Shown in pieces: positions 1 through 5,935 of a DNA stretch of 6,095 nt (positions within the stretch are counted from its first letter, which is position 1; every line of letters begins with the position of its first letter). Origin of the DNA: Firm-04 sp946413695 (GTDB taxonomy: Bacteria; Bacillota; Clostridia; Oscillospirales; Ruminococcaceae). Under the pieces are notes generated by a model. The model did not search any database. It worked only from the letters and a program-made list of their open reading frames with translations, and was not told where the DNA came from. Location of the stretch: assembly GCA_946413695.1 (NCBI GenBank), contig CAMKLV010000124.1, positions 1 through 6,095 on the forward strand, read 5' to 3'. A program made the translations under genes and the position numbers.

Positions 1-1
1 A

Positions 2-54
2 AATGGGATTCCAAAGGGATAGTATCCCTTTGGCGGGTTTGGGCGGAGCCCATT
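2..54. repeat. Nested inverted repeats, REP-like or terminator-like, after the minus-strand operon
   Basis: A perfect 11-bp inverted repeat (CCAAAGGGATA at 11-21, TATCCCTTTGG at 23-33) surrounds a single central base. It would fold as a hairpin of about 9 bp with a 5-nt loop. It sits inside a weaker outer pair, AATGGG at 2-7 with CCCATT at 49-54. It lies 3' of the last minus-strand gene, so it could stop or stabilise that mRNA. In the minus-strand direction, however, the hairpin is followed by AATCCCATTT rather than a clean U-tract, so it is not a textbook intrinsic terminator. A dispersed extragenic palindrome is an equally good reading. Confidence 0.55.
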
Positions 55-74
55 ACAGATCATCGCGGAGCGAT
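41..74. other. Two short GGA-loop hairpins next to the operon end
   Basis: Two small stem-loops lie between the larger palindrome and the stop codon at 78-80. One is GGGC-GGA-GCCC (41-51) and the other is ATCGC-GGA-GCGAT (62-74). Both have the same three-base loop, GGA on this strand and TCC in the minus-strand transcript. The first competes with the outer AATGGG/CCCATT pairing. They may help end or protect the minus-strand mRNA, but this is inference from pairing alone and such short stems arise by chance. Confidence 0.35.
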
Positions 75-77
75 ACC

Positions 78-554
78 TTATTTCTCGTGGACGCGCTTGC
101 CGCAGATCTGTTCCGGGACGAGCGCGAAGCAGAGGGTACGCTTGCCGGCGTGTTCGATCTCGTGCGCGATATAGGCTTCATCTTGCGTAAACTTATGGCT
201 CAGCGCGCGGCTGATTTCGATAATGCGGTCATAGTCCTCCACGATCTCGATTTTCCCGAACACAATCACGCTGCGGAAGGTCAGTGCCCAGTCGCCGTCC
301 TCATGCACGCCCTGATCGCAGACGCAGAACGAGACTTTCGGCTCCCGCATGATCGCATCGACCTTATGACCGGTTTTCCCGCTGTGGAAATAGATTTTGC
401 CGTCCGCCTCACAATAGTAGTGATTGAGCGGCATGCCGTAGGGATAGCCGTCATCGCCGAGCACGGAGAGCACCCCGCGCGGTTCCGCCTTCAGGATGTC
501 AATGCATTCCGCCTGCGGGAGCTGCTGTTTGATTCTTGCAAGTTTCCGGAACAT
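78..554 (-). CDS. Pyridoxamine 5'-phosphate oxidase-like (NimA-type) flavin-binding protein
   Basis: This 158-residue cytoplasmic protein looks like a single FMN-binding split-barrel domain of the PNPOx-like superfamily, close to the small NimA-like (nitroimidazole-resistance type) group. Visible family features are the first strand pair GVLSVLGDDGYPYGMPLNH (27-45), the flavin-phosphate region IYFHSGKTGHKVDAI (54-68), the barrel strand SVIVFGKIEIVED (95-107) and a closing strand near 141-154. Members bind FMN, F420 or haem and mostly have unknown substrates. The length fits a stand-alone domain, and resistance to nitroimidazoles should not be assumed. The ATG follows an AGGAGG site with 7-nt spacing that overlaps the previous gene's stop codon. 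It is the last gene of the apparent three-gene operon. Family assignment is strong; the reaction is unknown. Confidence 0.88.
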   Translation of the reverse strand: MFRKLARIKQQLPQAECIDILKAEPRGVLSVLGDDGYPYGMPLNHYYCEADGKIYFHSGKTGHKVDAIMREPKVSFCVCDQGVHEDGDWALTFRSVIVFGKIEIVEDYDRIIEISRALSHKFTQDEAYIAHEIEHAGKRTLCFALVPEQICGKRVHEK

Positions 555-561
555 CCGCCTG

Positions 562-567
562 CCTCCT
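562..567 (-). promoter_or_regulatory. Ribosome binding site overlapping the upstream stop codon
   Basis: On the minus strand the sequence reads TAAGGAGG, so the first A of AGGAGG (567) is the last base of the lipoprotein gene's TAA stop (567-569). The spacing to the ATG at 554 is 7 nt. This tight arrangement fixes the start of the flavin-binding gene and suggests that ribosomes finishing the lipoprotein can reinitiate there. Co-transcription follows from the arrangement; translational coupling itself is inference. Confidence 0.8.
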
Positions 568-950
568 TACGATACCTTCTGGAATACGATCTGCGTATCG
601 CCGGTTGACCATGTCATCGTGCTGCCGTCGATTGCGATCTTGTAATCCGTGACCTGCCCGAATTCCGTGGCATGGATCGAAATGGTATCATCCGTCAGCG
701 ACCAGTTATCGTGGACACTGCTGTCCATGCCGGAGCCGTCGGTATAGGTGATTGTGCGGTCATAGGTCATGTCCGCCTTGAACTTGTATGTATCGGTGCA
801 GTTCGAGCGCGTCTCGCACCATGTGCCGCAGACATCGACCGTCGAAAGCTTATCGCTGGATTTTCCGCCCTCAGCAGCGGAGCCGGTTCCGGTGCCGCAG
901 CCTGCGAGCAGCAGCACAGATGCAGCAAAAACGGGAAACAGTTTTTTCAT
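567..950 (-). CDS. Small secreted lipoprotein with a lipocalin-like beta-rich domain, function unknown
   Basis: This 127-residue protein starts MKK, followed by a hydrophobic stretch and the lipobox LLLAGC (13-18). Cleavage before Cys18 would leave a lipid-anchored protein outside the membrane. A Gly/Ser/Ala/Lys-rich linker (19-36) follows. The rest (about 38-125) alternates polar and hydrophobic residues in short strands: GTW (42-44), TYKFKADMTYD (54-64), a W at 83, DTISIHA, YKIAIDGSTMTW and IVFQK. That resembles the small lipocalin-like lipoproteins of Clostridia, which bind unknown ligands. Cys41, Cys45 and Cys51 are clustered at the start of the mature domain, an odd number for a protein on the cell surface. 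The ribosome binding site is AAAGGA (965-970) with a long 14-nt gap to ATG, so translation may be modest. It lies 21 nt after the helical protein gene. The lipoprotein call is firm; the fold is inferred and no specific role is visible. Confidence 0.85.
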   Translation of the reverse strand: MKKLFPVFAASVLLLAGCGTGTGSAAEGGKSSDKLSTVDVCGTWCETRSNCTDTYKFKADMTYDRTITYTDGSGMDSSVHDNWSLTDDTISIHATEFGQVTDYKIAIDGSTMTWSTGDTQIVFQKVS

Positions 951-971
951 TGCGGGATCAGATATCCTTTC

Positions 972-1847
972 TCAGTGGAATTCCTCATTCGGATTGAGGA
1001 CAATGGGCGACTTCCAGCGGATGCCGTAGTCGCTGCGCAGAATCATGCGCTTTGCCATCCAGTATTCCTTGCAGTAGTCATAGTATCCGCGCTCATGCTC
1101 GAGCGCCTCGTCGATCTTTTCCTCAAGCTCCATGCGGATTGCAAGGTATTCGGCAGTCTGTTCAACCGGATCGGTGACAGGCTCGGAATCGGTCGCGTCC
1201 TTCGCCTCGGCATAGACGGCGGAATAGCCCTCGGAGCCGAGATCCTTCTGCAAAATCGCCTCAGTTTCCGGCGTGACGCCGTCCGCGGTGTGCAGGGCAC
1301 AGGTGATGACGGAAAAGGCGCTGTCGGAAAGATCGAGCAGCTCGCCGTTTTCGAGCACCTTGACATCCTGCCTGAGCAGTTCGCGCATACTGGTATAGGC
1401 GCGGCTGGAGTATGCAAGCGCCTCCGGCCAGAAGTGAATCTCCGCGTAGGTGTTCGCGGTATCCTGACAGTAGCGCAGGCAGTCTGACCATCTGCCCTCT
1501 GCTTCGAGCATGGTCAGCGCGTTCTGACATTTTTCGATTGCAGGGTGCGCACGCCATGAATCAAACTGCATGGAGTGGAACTGCTGCAGCAGCAGACATG
1601 TATAGAGCTGATCGACCGCAAGATCTGCCGTCGGATGCGCTTCAAATGCCGCCGTGATCCGTTCCAGCATCCGTGCAGTAAAAGTGATGCCGAGATCAGA
1701 TGCGCGTTCGGAATTGAGCAGATTGAGATAGTCCATCAGTGCGGCCTGTTTATCCTGCTCGGAATGATCGGTGCTCTGGAGCAGATGCTCAAGCTGCTCT
1801 CCTTGTTTTACGAGCTCCTGATGACGGATATCATCCTTGGAATACAT
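972..1847 (-). CDS. Helical TPR-like protein of unknown function with a conserved-looking C-terminal motif
   Basis: This 291-residue protein has no signal peptide or membrane segment, so it should be cytoplasmic. It is almost entirely helical. Residues about 118-160, including W120, C123, Y126, A131, Y134, W140, A143 and A150, look like a tetratricopeptide-type helix pair. Helices around 5-25, 33-48, 55-70 and 76-95 may be degenerate repeats. An acidic stretch (about 213-252) leads to the end segment 255-291, with key residues Y255, C259, Y262, W263, K266, L270, Y274, G275, W278, S280, P281, N286, P287 and F290. This segment looks more constrained than the rest, and I have the impression that similar tails recur in uncharacterised Clostridia proteins. 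The start is well set: ATG at 1847 with AAGGAGG (1855-1861) 7 nt upstream. It is the first gene of the minus-strand operon, directly behind a near-consensus promoter. A scaffold or binding role is only inference from the helical repeats. Confidence 0.83.
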   Translation of the reverse strand: MYSKDDIRHQELVKQGEQLEHLLQSTDHSEQDKQAALMDYLNLLNSERASDLGITFTARMLERITAAFEAHPTADLAVDQLYTCLLLQQFHSMQFDSWRAHPAIEKCQNALTMLEAEGRWSDCLRYCQDTANTYAEIHFWPEALAYSSRAYTSMRELLRQDVKVLENGELLDLSDSAFSVITCALHTADGVTPETEAILQKDLGSEGYSAVYAEAKDATDSEPVTDPVEQTAEYLAIRMELEEKIDEALEHERGYYDYCKEYWMAKRMILRSDYGIRWKSPIVLNPNEEFH

Positions 1848-1922
1848 GACAATGCCTCCTTGCTGATAGTAAGTATATCGTGATCAAAAACCGAATATCT
1901 ATATGTAACCGGTATTTAGTAT

Positions 1923-1951
1923 ATCATACCATAATTTTGCAGTATTGTCAA
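1923..1951 (-). promoter_or_regulatory. Sigma-A promoter of the minus-strand operon
   Basis: On the minus strand, a perfect -35 box TTGACA (1946-1951) is followed by a 17-bp spacer and the -10 box TATGAT (1923-1928). Transcription should begin near 1916, giving a leader of about 70 nt before the helical protein's ATG. A small inverted repeat, GGTAT (1911-1915) and ATACC (1926-1930), overlaps the -10 box and start site and could be an operator, but it is short. The near-consensus boxes suggest substantial basal expression. Confidence 0.85.
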
Positions 1952-1978
1952 GCGAATTGCAGAGAAAATGCCAAATTC

Positions 1979-2007
1979 AAAACGGCGCATTTTTACAGCC
2001 GTTTTTT
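1979..2007. terminator. Terminator-like hairpin between divergent promoters
   Basis: AAAACGGC (1979-1986) pairs with GCCGTTTT (1998-2005) across an 11-nt loop, and the plus strand has six T from 2002 to 2007. Read on the minus strand it is also followed by T residues, so it could work in both directions. It lies outside both predicted transcripts, which start near 1916 (minus) and 2138 (plus). It may insulate the two divergent units, end an unseen transcript, or be a remnant of a lost gene. Confidence 0.5.
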
Positions 2008-2102
2008 GCGCAGAATACGGGAAAATACATTCCGAAATCAGAGAGCACGCTTTGCGGTTTTTGTGCAAAAAGGAGAAAATCCCGGTGCCCTGCGGATTCT
2101 TC

Positions 2103-2131
2103 TTGCATTGAATTTTGAAATGTGCTATACT
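2103..2131 (+). promoter_or_regulatory. Extended -10 promoter of the Wzz-like gene
   Basis: The -35 box TTGCAT (2103-2108), a 17-bp spacer and the -10 box TATACT (2126-2131) are in standard register. A TG dinucleotide at 2123-2124 gives the extended -10 form TGCTATACT. Transcription should start near 2138, leaving about 50 nt of leader. The recJ promoter has the same -35 sequence, the same spacing and the same -10 box. Confidence 0.8.
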
Positions 2132-2176
2132 AAAACCACATGTCCGCTTGAACGGCATGATGTAAAAAAACGAAAC

Positions 2177-2181
2177 GGAGG
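2177..2181 (+). promoter_or_regulatory. Ribosome binding site fixing the Wzz-like start
   Basis: GGAGG lies 7 nt before the ATG at 2189. The open frame extends back to 1880, but the upstream part lies mostly before the predicted transcription start, has no such site and encodes no recognisable protein. This site therefore selects the 512-residue form beginning MAEQN. Confidence 0.85.
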
Positions 2182-2188
2182 CTTATCC

Positions 2189-3727
2189 ATGGCGGAACAG
2201 AATGTCAATCTGATCCTCAAACAGGAGGAAAAGAAAGAAGACGAAGTTGTTGTTTCTTTTTCCGCGATCATCCGGAAACTCAAAAAATACTTTACGGTAT
2301 GGTTTCTGGTCGCGATTATCGTCGGCGGACTGATTGCCGGCATCAGCGTGTTTTTCCGCACAACGTCCATGACACCGGTGCATGCGATTGTCAGCTTTAC
2401 GCACAAGGGCATTGAAAAGGGCAAAAATCCGGACGGCACCGATTTTGATCCCAATACGCTGAAAGCCCCGCAGATTATTGAGAGTGCACTGCAGCAGTGC
2501 AATATGGAGCTTGAGCTGCTCGAGCCGGTTCGCCGCGGCATCCAGATCGAGGGCATCATTCCGGAAAACGCCTATCAGCGCATGAACACATATAAGAATG
2601 TCTATGAGACCTCAACAAACGGTCAGCTCGCAGCCGCACAGGCCATGCTGGATGTATCGTGGGTCTCCACGCAGTACAACATCACCTTCAACTATAAGGA
2701 ATCCAAGCTCCGCCGCGCCGATGCCGTGCAGATTCTGAATGCGATGCTCGATGCCTACCGCGATTACTACTTCGAACAGTACGGCTACAACGAGGCACTC
2801 GGCAACAACCTCGCAGGCATGGATTACACCGAATATGACTACGCACAGGCGGTTGACATGTTCCGCACCGAGCTGAAGACCCTGAACCGCTATGTGAACA
2901 ATCTCTCGACCGATGATACCACGCGGTTCCGCTCCTCTGTCACCGGCTACACCTTCGCGGACCTCAAGGCGGAGATTTCCTCCGTCCAGACACTGGACCT
3001 CGACCTGATCTCCTCCTACCTCAACGTCAACAATGTCTCCAAGGATAAGGAAAGACTGCAAACCTATTACGAATACCGCATTGAGAACCTCGAGCTCCAG
3101 CAGACAACCGATAAGGAAACGCTCGCCGCGATCGAAAACGCATTCGATGCCTACGAAAAGGATCAGGTCATCATCTTCAGCGACAGCATCGCGAACACCG
3201 AATCGACCGTTGCCTCGGATGAATACGATAAGCTGATCAACCGCAAGATCTCCGCGCAGGCTGCGCTTTCCGAGACCAATCAGGATATCGCCTACTACAA
3301 GCAGCGCCTTGCAACACTCAAAAAGAGCGCAGCAGGCGGCAAGGATAAGGCAGAGCGCATCGAGAAGGATCTCGAAAAGCTCAACGATAAGGTGCTCAAG
3401 CTCATCGACATTGTCAACGATACCGCAGATGACTACTACCGCAATGTCTCGCTTGCAAATGCCTACAACATTCTGGTTCCGGCAACCTCTGAGGTCGCAA
3501 CCACGATCAAGGGCGGCATTTCCAGCGCAATCGTCCCGATCTTCGGCATTGAGGCGATTCTGCTGATGCTCTACCTCGGCTACGCTTCGGTTCAGGCGCT
3601 GGTTGAGGAGACCCGCAAGCGCAGCGCCATGCGTGCGCTGGAAGCAGAAGCAGCTGAAAAGACAGCTGAAGCTTCCGATGATGACAAGAAGGACGAAAAA
3701 TCTGACAAGAACAACAAGAAAAAGTGA
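2189..3727 (+). CDS. Wzz-type polysaccharide co-polymerase-like membrane protein
   Basis: This 512-residue protein has the architecture of Wzz/chain-length-determinant proteins. It has a short cytoplasmic N-terminus (1-33), a first membrane helix (about 34-56, YFTVWFLVAIIVGG), a large extracytoplasmic region and a second membrane helix (about 444-468). The tail is cytoplasmic and highly charged (about 477-512), ending in Asp/Glu/Lys/Asn repeats. The outside region has a mixed alpha/beta part (about 64-200) and then long coiled-coil-prone helices (about 210-430), as expected for proteins that oligomerise and set polymer length or aid export. The tail shows no Walker motif or tyrosine cluster, so no BY-kinase is fused. 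No glycosyltransferase, flippase or polymerase lies beside it. It has its own promoter and a strong terminator, so it is probably monocistronic. Codon choice favours C-ending codons (Tyr about 22 TAC to 7 TAT), more than in recJ, hinting at high expression. Architecture is clear; the polymer is unknown, and another membrane scaffold role is possible. Confidence 0.8.
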   Translation: MAEQNVNLILKQEEKKEDEVVVSFSAIIRKLKKYFTVWFLVAIIVGGLIAGISVFFRTTSMTPVHAIVSFTHKGIEKGKNPDGTDFDPNTLKAPQIIESALQQCNMELELLEPVRRGIQIEGIIPENAYQRMNTYKNVYETSTNGQLAAAQAMLDVSWVSTQYNITFNYKESKLRRADAVQILNAMLDAYRDYYFEQYGYNEALGNNLAGMDYTEYDYAQAVDMFRTELKTLNRYVNNLSTDDTTRFRSSVTGYTFADLKAEISSVQTLDLDLISSYLNVNNVSKDKERLQTYYEYRIENLELQQTTDKETLAAIENAFDAYEKDQVIIFSDSIANTESTVASDEYDKLINRKISAQAALSETNQDIAYYKQRLATLKKSAAGGKDKAERIEKDLEKLNDKVLKLIDIVNDTADDYYRNVSLANAYNILVPATSEVATTIKGGISSAIVPIFGIEAILLMLYLGYASVQALVEETRKRSAMRALEAEAAEKTAEASDDDKKDEKSDKNNKKK

Positions 3728-3735
3728 TCTTTTGT

Positions 3736-3774
3736 AAGCCCGCACAGGGGATTTTCCCTGTGCGGGCTTTTTTT
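3736..3774 (+). terminator. Strong intrinsic terminator after the Wzz-like gene
   Basis: AAGCCCGCACAGGG (3736-3749) pairs perfectly with CCCTGTGCGGGCTT (3756-3769) over a 6-nt loop, and a run of seven T (3768-3774) follows. It begins 8 nt after the TGA stop. The long GC-rich stem should separate this unit from recJ, which has its own promoter. Confidence 0.96.
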
Positions 3775-3787
3775 GTATCAACCGTTG

Positions 3788-3811
3788 AAATGCACTTGCA
3801 TACTTGCATTT
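3788..3811 (+). promoter_or_regulatory. Inverted and tandem repeat over the recJ -35 box, possible operator
   Basis: AAATGCA (3788-3794) and TGCATTT (3805-3811) form a perfect 7-bp inverted repeat with a 10-nt spacer. The same stretch holds two back-to-back copies of ACTTGCAT (3794-3801 and 3802-3809). The second half-site covers the -35 box. The geometry would suit a dimeric regulator, but no regulator is visible in the window and the A/T-rich arms may be chance. Confidence 0.4.
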
Positions 3812-3832
3812 TTTGCTTAAAAATGGTATACT
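3804..3832 (+). promoter_or_regulatory. Extended -10 promoter of recJ
   Basis: The -35 box TTGCAT (3804-3809), a 17-bp spacer and the -10 box TATACT (3827-3832), preceded by TGG (3824-3826), form an extended -10 promoter. Transcription should start near 3839, leaving a leader of about 44 nt. The upstream terminator makes this the expected source of recJ mRNA. Confidence 0.83.
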
Positions 3833-3868
3833 AATAAAATAGGATAATTATAGACTGAGGAAGAAAGC

Positions 3869-3876
3869 GAGGGTGA
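3869..3876 (+). promoter_or_regulatory. Ribosome binding site deciding the TTG start of recJ
   Basis: GAGGGTGA contains GAGG and GGTGA, both complementary to the 16S tail, and ends 6 nt before TTG at 3883. Its last three bases are a TGA stop in the recJ frame (3874-3876). Only CAG and AGC separate that stop from TTG, so the protein cannot start further upstream. Confidence 0.85.
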
Positions 3877-3882
3877 CAGAGC

Positions 3883-5928
3883 TTGCTGAAACGATGGAAA
3901 ATCGGGGCGCCGGATGTCAAAAAGGCGGAGCAGCTGCACCGGCAGGGCGGCATTACGCAGCTGTGTGCAGAGGTGCTGGTCTCACGCGGGATCGAAAGCG
4001 TGGAATCGGCGGCGGAGCTGCTCAATGTCTCGGAGATGACGGACCCTTTTCTGCTGCGGGATATGGACCGCGCCGCGGAGCGCATTCTGGCGGCAGTGGA
4101 CAGCGGCGAGCGCATCTGCGTCTACGGGGATTATGACTGCGACGGCGTGACCTCGACCGTCATGCTGACGGACTGGCTGCTTTGTGCAGGCGCCGATGCA
4201 ACATGGTATATCCCGACGCGCAAGGAGGGCTATGGCATGCGCGCGGATACAATCCGCCGGCTGCATGAGGAGGGCGTCTCGCTGATCATCACAGTGGATA
4301 ACGGCATCTCCGCGATTGAGGAGGCAAAGGTCATCCGCGAGCTCGGCATGGAGCTGGTTGTCACCGACCACCACCGCCCGGGCGATGAACTGCCGGAGGC
4401 GGTCGCGGTGGTCGATCCGTTCCGTCCGGACTGCCCCTCGCCCTATAAGACGATCTGCGGCGCGGTTGTGGTGCTCAAGCTGATCGCGGCGCTTGACGGC
4501 GGCGAATGGGAACCGGCGCTCGAGCAGTTCGGCGATCTGGCGGCGCTCGCGACCATCGCGGATGTCATGCCGCTGGACGGCGAAAACAGATTTATCGTGC
4601 AGCGCGGATTAAAGCTGCTGGAAAATACGGAGCGCATGGGACTGATCTCGCTGATGGCGGTCTGCGGCATTGAGGAGGGGACACCGGTCTCCGCGCAGAC
4701 GGCGGCGTTCCAGCTCATTCCGCGCATCAATGCGGCTGGCAGATTTGCAACGGCATCGCTTGCAGCAAAGCTGCTGCTCACGGATGATCCCGATGAGGCG
4801 CAGGTGCTTGCGGGCGAGATTCACACGCTCAATCAGGACCGGCGTGTCACCGAGCAGGAGATCACCGATCAGATTCTCGATGAGATTCGCGCAAATCCCG
4901 GTCTGCTGAGCGCGCGCGTGCTTGTGTTTGCCGGAGAAAACTGGCATCACGGTGTGATCGGCATTGTGGCGGCGCGGCTGCTGGAGCGCTTCGGCAAGCC
5001 CTGCTTCCTGATGTCGAAGGAGGAGGACGGCTACCGCGGCTCGGCGCGCAGCTTCGGGGAATTCTCGGTGTTCGAGTGCCTGAAGGCGTGCGAGGCGCAT
5101 CTGCTGCGCTACGGCGGGCATCCCGGTGCAGGCGGATTCACCGTCGCGGAATCGGAGAAGGATGCGTTCTGTGCGGCAATCCAGCGCTATGCGGCGGAGC
5201 ACAATCCCGTCATGCCGGTGCTGACGGCGGAGGCTGTCCGCGCACTGGAACCGCAGATGCTGACGCCGGAGAACGTCGGGGGACTTTCCGTGCTCGAGCC
5301 CTTCGGCATGGGCAATCCCAAGCCGATGTTTGTGCTGAGCAATATGACCGTGACGGAGGTGCTGCCGCTCTCAGGCGGTACGCATACGAAGCTGCGTCTG
5401 CGCAGCGGGAATGTGCAGCATGAGGTGCTGATGTTCCGCCTGAAGCCGGAGGAGACCGGCATCGCGGCGGGCATGCAGATTGATGTGCTGATCTCCGCGG
5501 ATGTCAAGGAATACATGGGCAGGCAGTCGCTGACACTGCGTGCCGAGGACTGGCGCACATCGCAGGCGGCACAGGAGCAGGCGATCGCGGCGCAGTCCGC
5601 ATATGAGGCATACTGCCGCGGCGAGCAGCTGCCGGCACCCGCTTATTATCAGAGAATGTGCCCGCACCGGAATGATCTGATTGCGGTGTATCAGCTTGTG
5701 CAGCGCATGCCGATGACCGTGCAGCAGATTTGTTCGGCGCTGCAGAGCAGGGGCATGAACCGCTGCCGCGCCAGAATGATCGCGGATATTTTCAGCGAGC
5801 TCAGTCTGCTGCGGTTTGATGCGGTCACGGAGACGCTCTCGAAGCTGCCCGTGACGCAGAAGCGCGAGCTGGATGAATCGGAATCGTACCGTAAAATCTG
5901 GGCGCTTGCCAAAGAGGCGGCGTCCTGA
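3883..5928 (+). CDS. recJ: Single-stranded-DNA-specific 5'-3' exonuclease RecJ
   Basis: RecJ degrades single-stranded DNA 5' to 3' in recombination, stalled-fork processing and base-excision or mismatch repair, using two metal ions. This 681-residue protein has the full set of DHH motifs: GDYDCDG (82-88, D83, D85, D87), DNG (139-141), DHH (162-164) and TIADVMPL (224-231). The DHHA1 half carries RINAAGR (281-287), WHHGVIGIVAARL (354-366), GSARS (386-390) and GGHPGAGGF (411-419). The OB-fold region (about 450-560) includes LEPFGMGNP (471-479). A C-terminal extension (about 565-681), with a winged-helix-like part near 595-645, matches the longer Firmicute type; E. coli RecJ is about 577 residues and Bacillus about 786. 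The start is TTG at 3883, because an in-frame TGA lies just upstream and the next ATG (4036) would remove the conserved N-terminal W and RGI segment. It has its own promoter. The usual motif ending AAG reads AGG here, probably a mild variation. Confidence 0.97.
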   Translation: MLKRWKIGAPDVKKAEQLHRQGGITQLCAEVLVSRGIESVESAAELLNVSEMTDPFLLRDMDRAAERILAAVDSGERICVYGDYDCDGVTSTVMLTDWLLCAGADATWYIPTRKEGYGMRADTIRRLHEEGVSLIITVDNGISAIEEAKVIRELGMELVVTDHHRPGDELPEAVAVVDPFRPDCPSPYKTICGAVVVLKLIAALDGGEWEPALEQFGDLAALATIADVMPLDGENRFIVQRGLKLLENTERMGLISLMAVCGIEEGTPVSAQTAAFQLIPRINAAGRFATASLAAKLLLTDDPDEAQVLAGEIHTLNQDRRVTEQEITDQILDEIRANPGLLSARVLVFAGENWHHGVIGIVAARLLERFGKPCFLMSKEEDGYRGSARSFGEFSVFECLKACEAHLLRYGGHPGAGGFTVAESEKDAFCAAIQRYAAEHNPVMPVLTAEAVRALEPQMLTPENVGGLSVLEPFGMGNPKPMFVLSNMTVTEVLPLSGGTHTKLRLRSGNVQHEVLMFRLKPEETGIAAGMQIDVLISADVKEYMGRQSLTLRAEDWRTSQAAQEQAIAAQSAYEAYCRGEQLPAPAYYQRMCPHRNDLIAVYQLVQRMPMTVQQICSALQSRGMNRCRARMIADIFSELSLLRFDAVTETLSKLPVTQKRELDESESYRKIWALAKEAAS

Positions 5929-5935
5929 GGCTCTG

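Larger units (their letters stand above)
1848..2188. other. Divergent intergenic region (341 bp)
   Basis: This AT-rich spacer separates the minus-strand operon from the Wzz-like gene. It holds the operon's promoter and 5' leader, a terminator-like hairpin in the middle, and the plus-strand promoter with a leader of about 50 nt. Between 1952 and 2102 I see no convincing gene. The plus-strand reading frame running through it into the Wzz-like gene has no family features and no ribosome binding site at its upstream ATG. I see no riboswitch fold, and the leaders (about 70 and 50 nt) are short for one. Confidence 0.75.

Noticed and set aside
672..1487. Plus-strand open frame of 271 codons
   Set aside because: It spans two minus-strand genes with clear starts, ribosome binding sites and protein features; its own translation is low-complexity shadow sequence.
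2069..2111. Possible leader peptide: AAGGAG followed by GTG (2085) and an 8-codon frame
   Set aside because: It ends inside the Wzz-like gene's -35 region, so it would not be in that transcript, and nothing else supports translation.
1880..2188. Upstream extension of the Wzz-like frame
   Set aside because: No ribosome binding site at the upstream ATG, mostly upstream of the predicted transcription start, and no recognisable protein; GGAGG at 2177-2181 selects the ATG at 2189.
2612..3781. Long minus-strand open frame (389 codons) opposite the Wzz-like gene
   Set aside because: It mirrors the strongly C-ending codon bias of the real gene, runs through the intrinsic terminator, and its translation has no family features or ribosome binding site.
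3873..4136. Alternative plus-strand frame starting with GTG next to the recJ start
   Set aside because: Overlaps the conserved RecJ N-terminus and first DHH motif in another frame; its Gly/Arg-rich translation is typical of a shadow.
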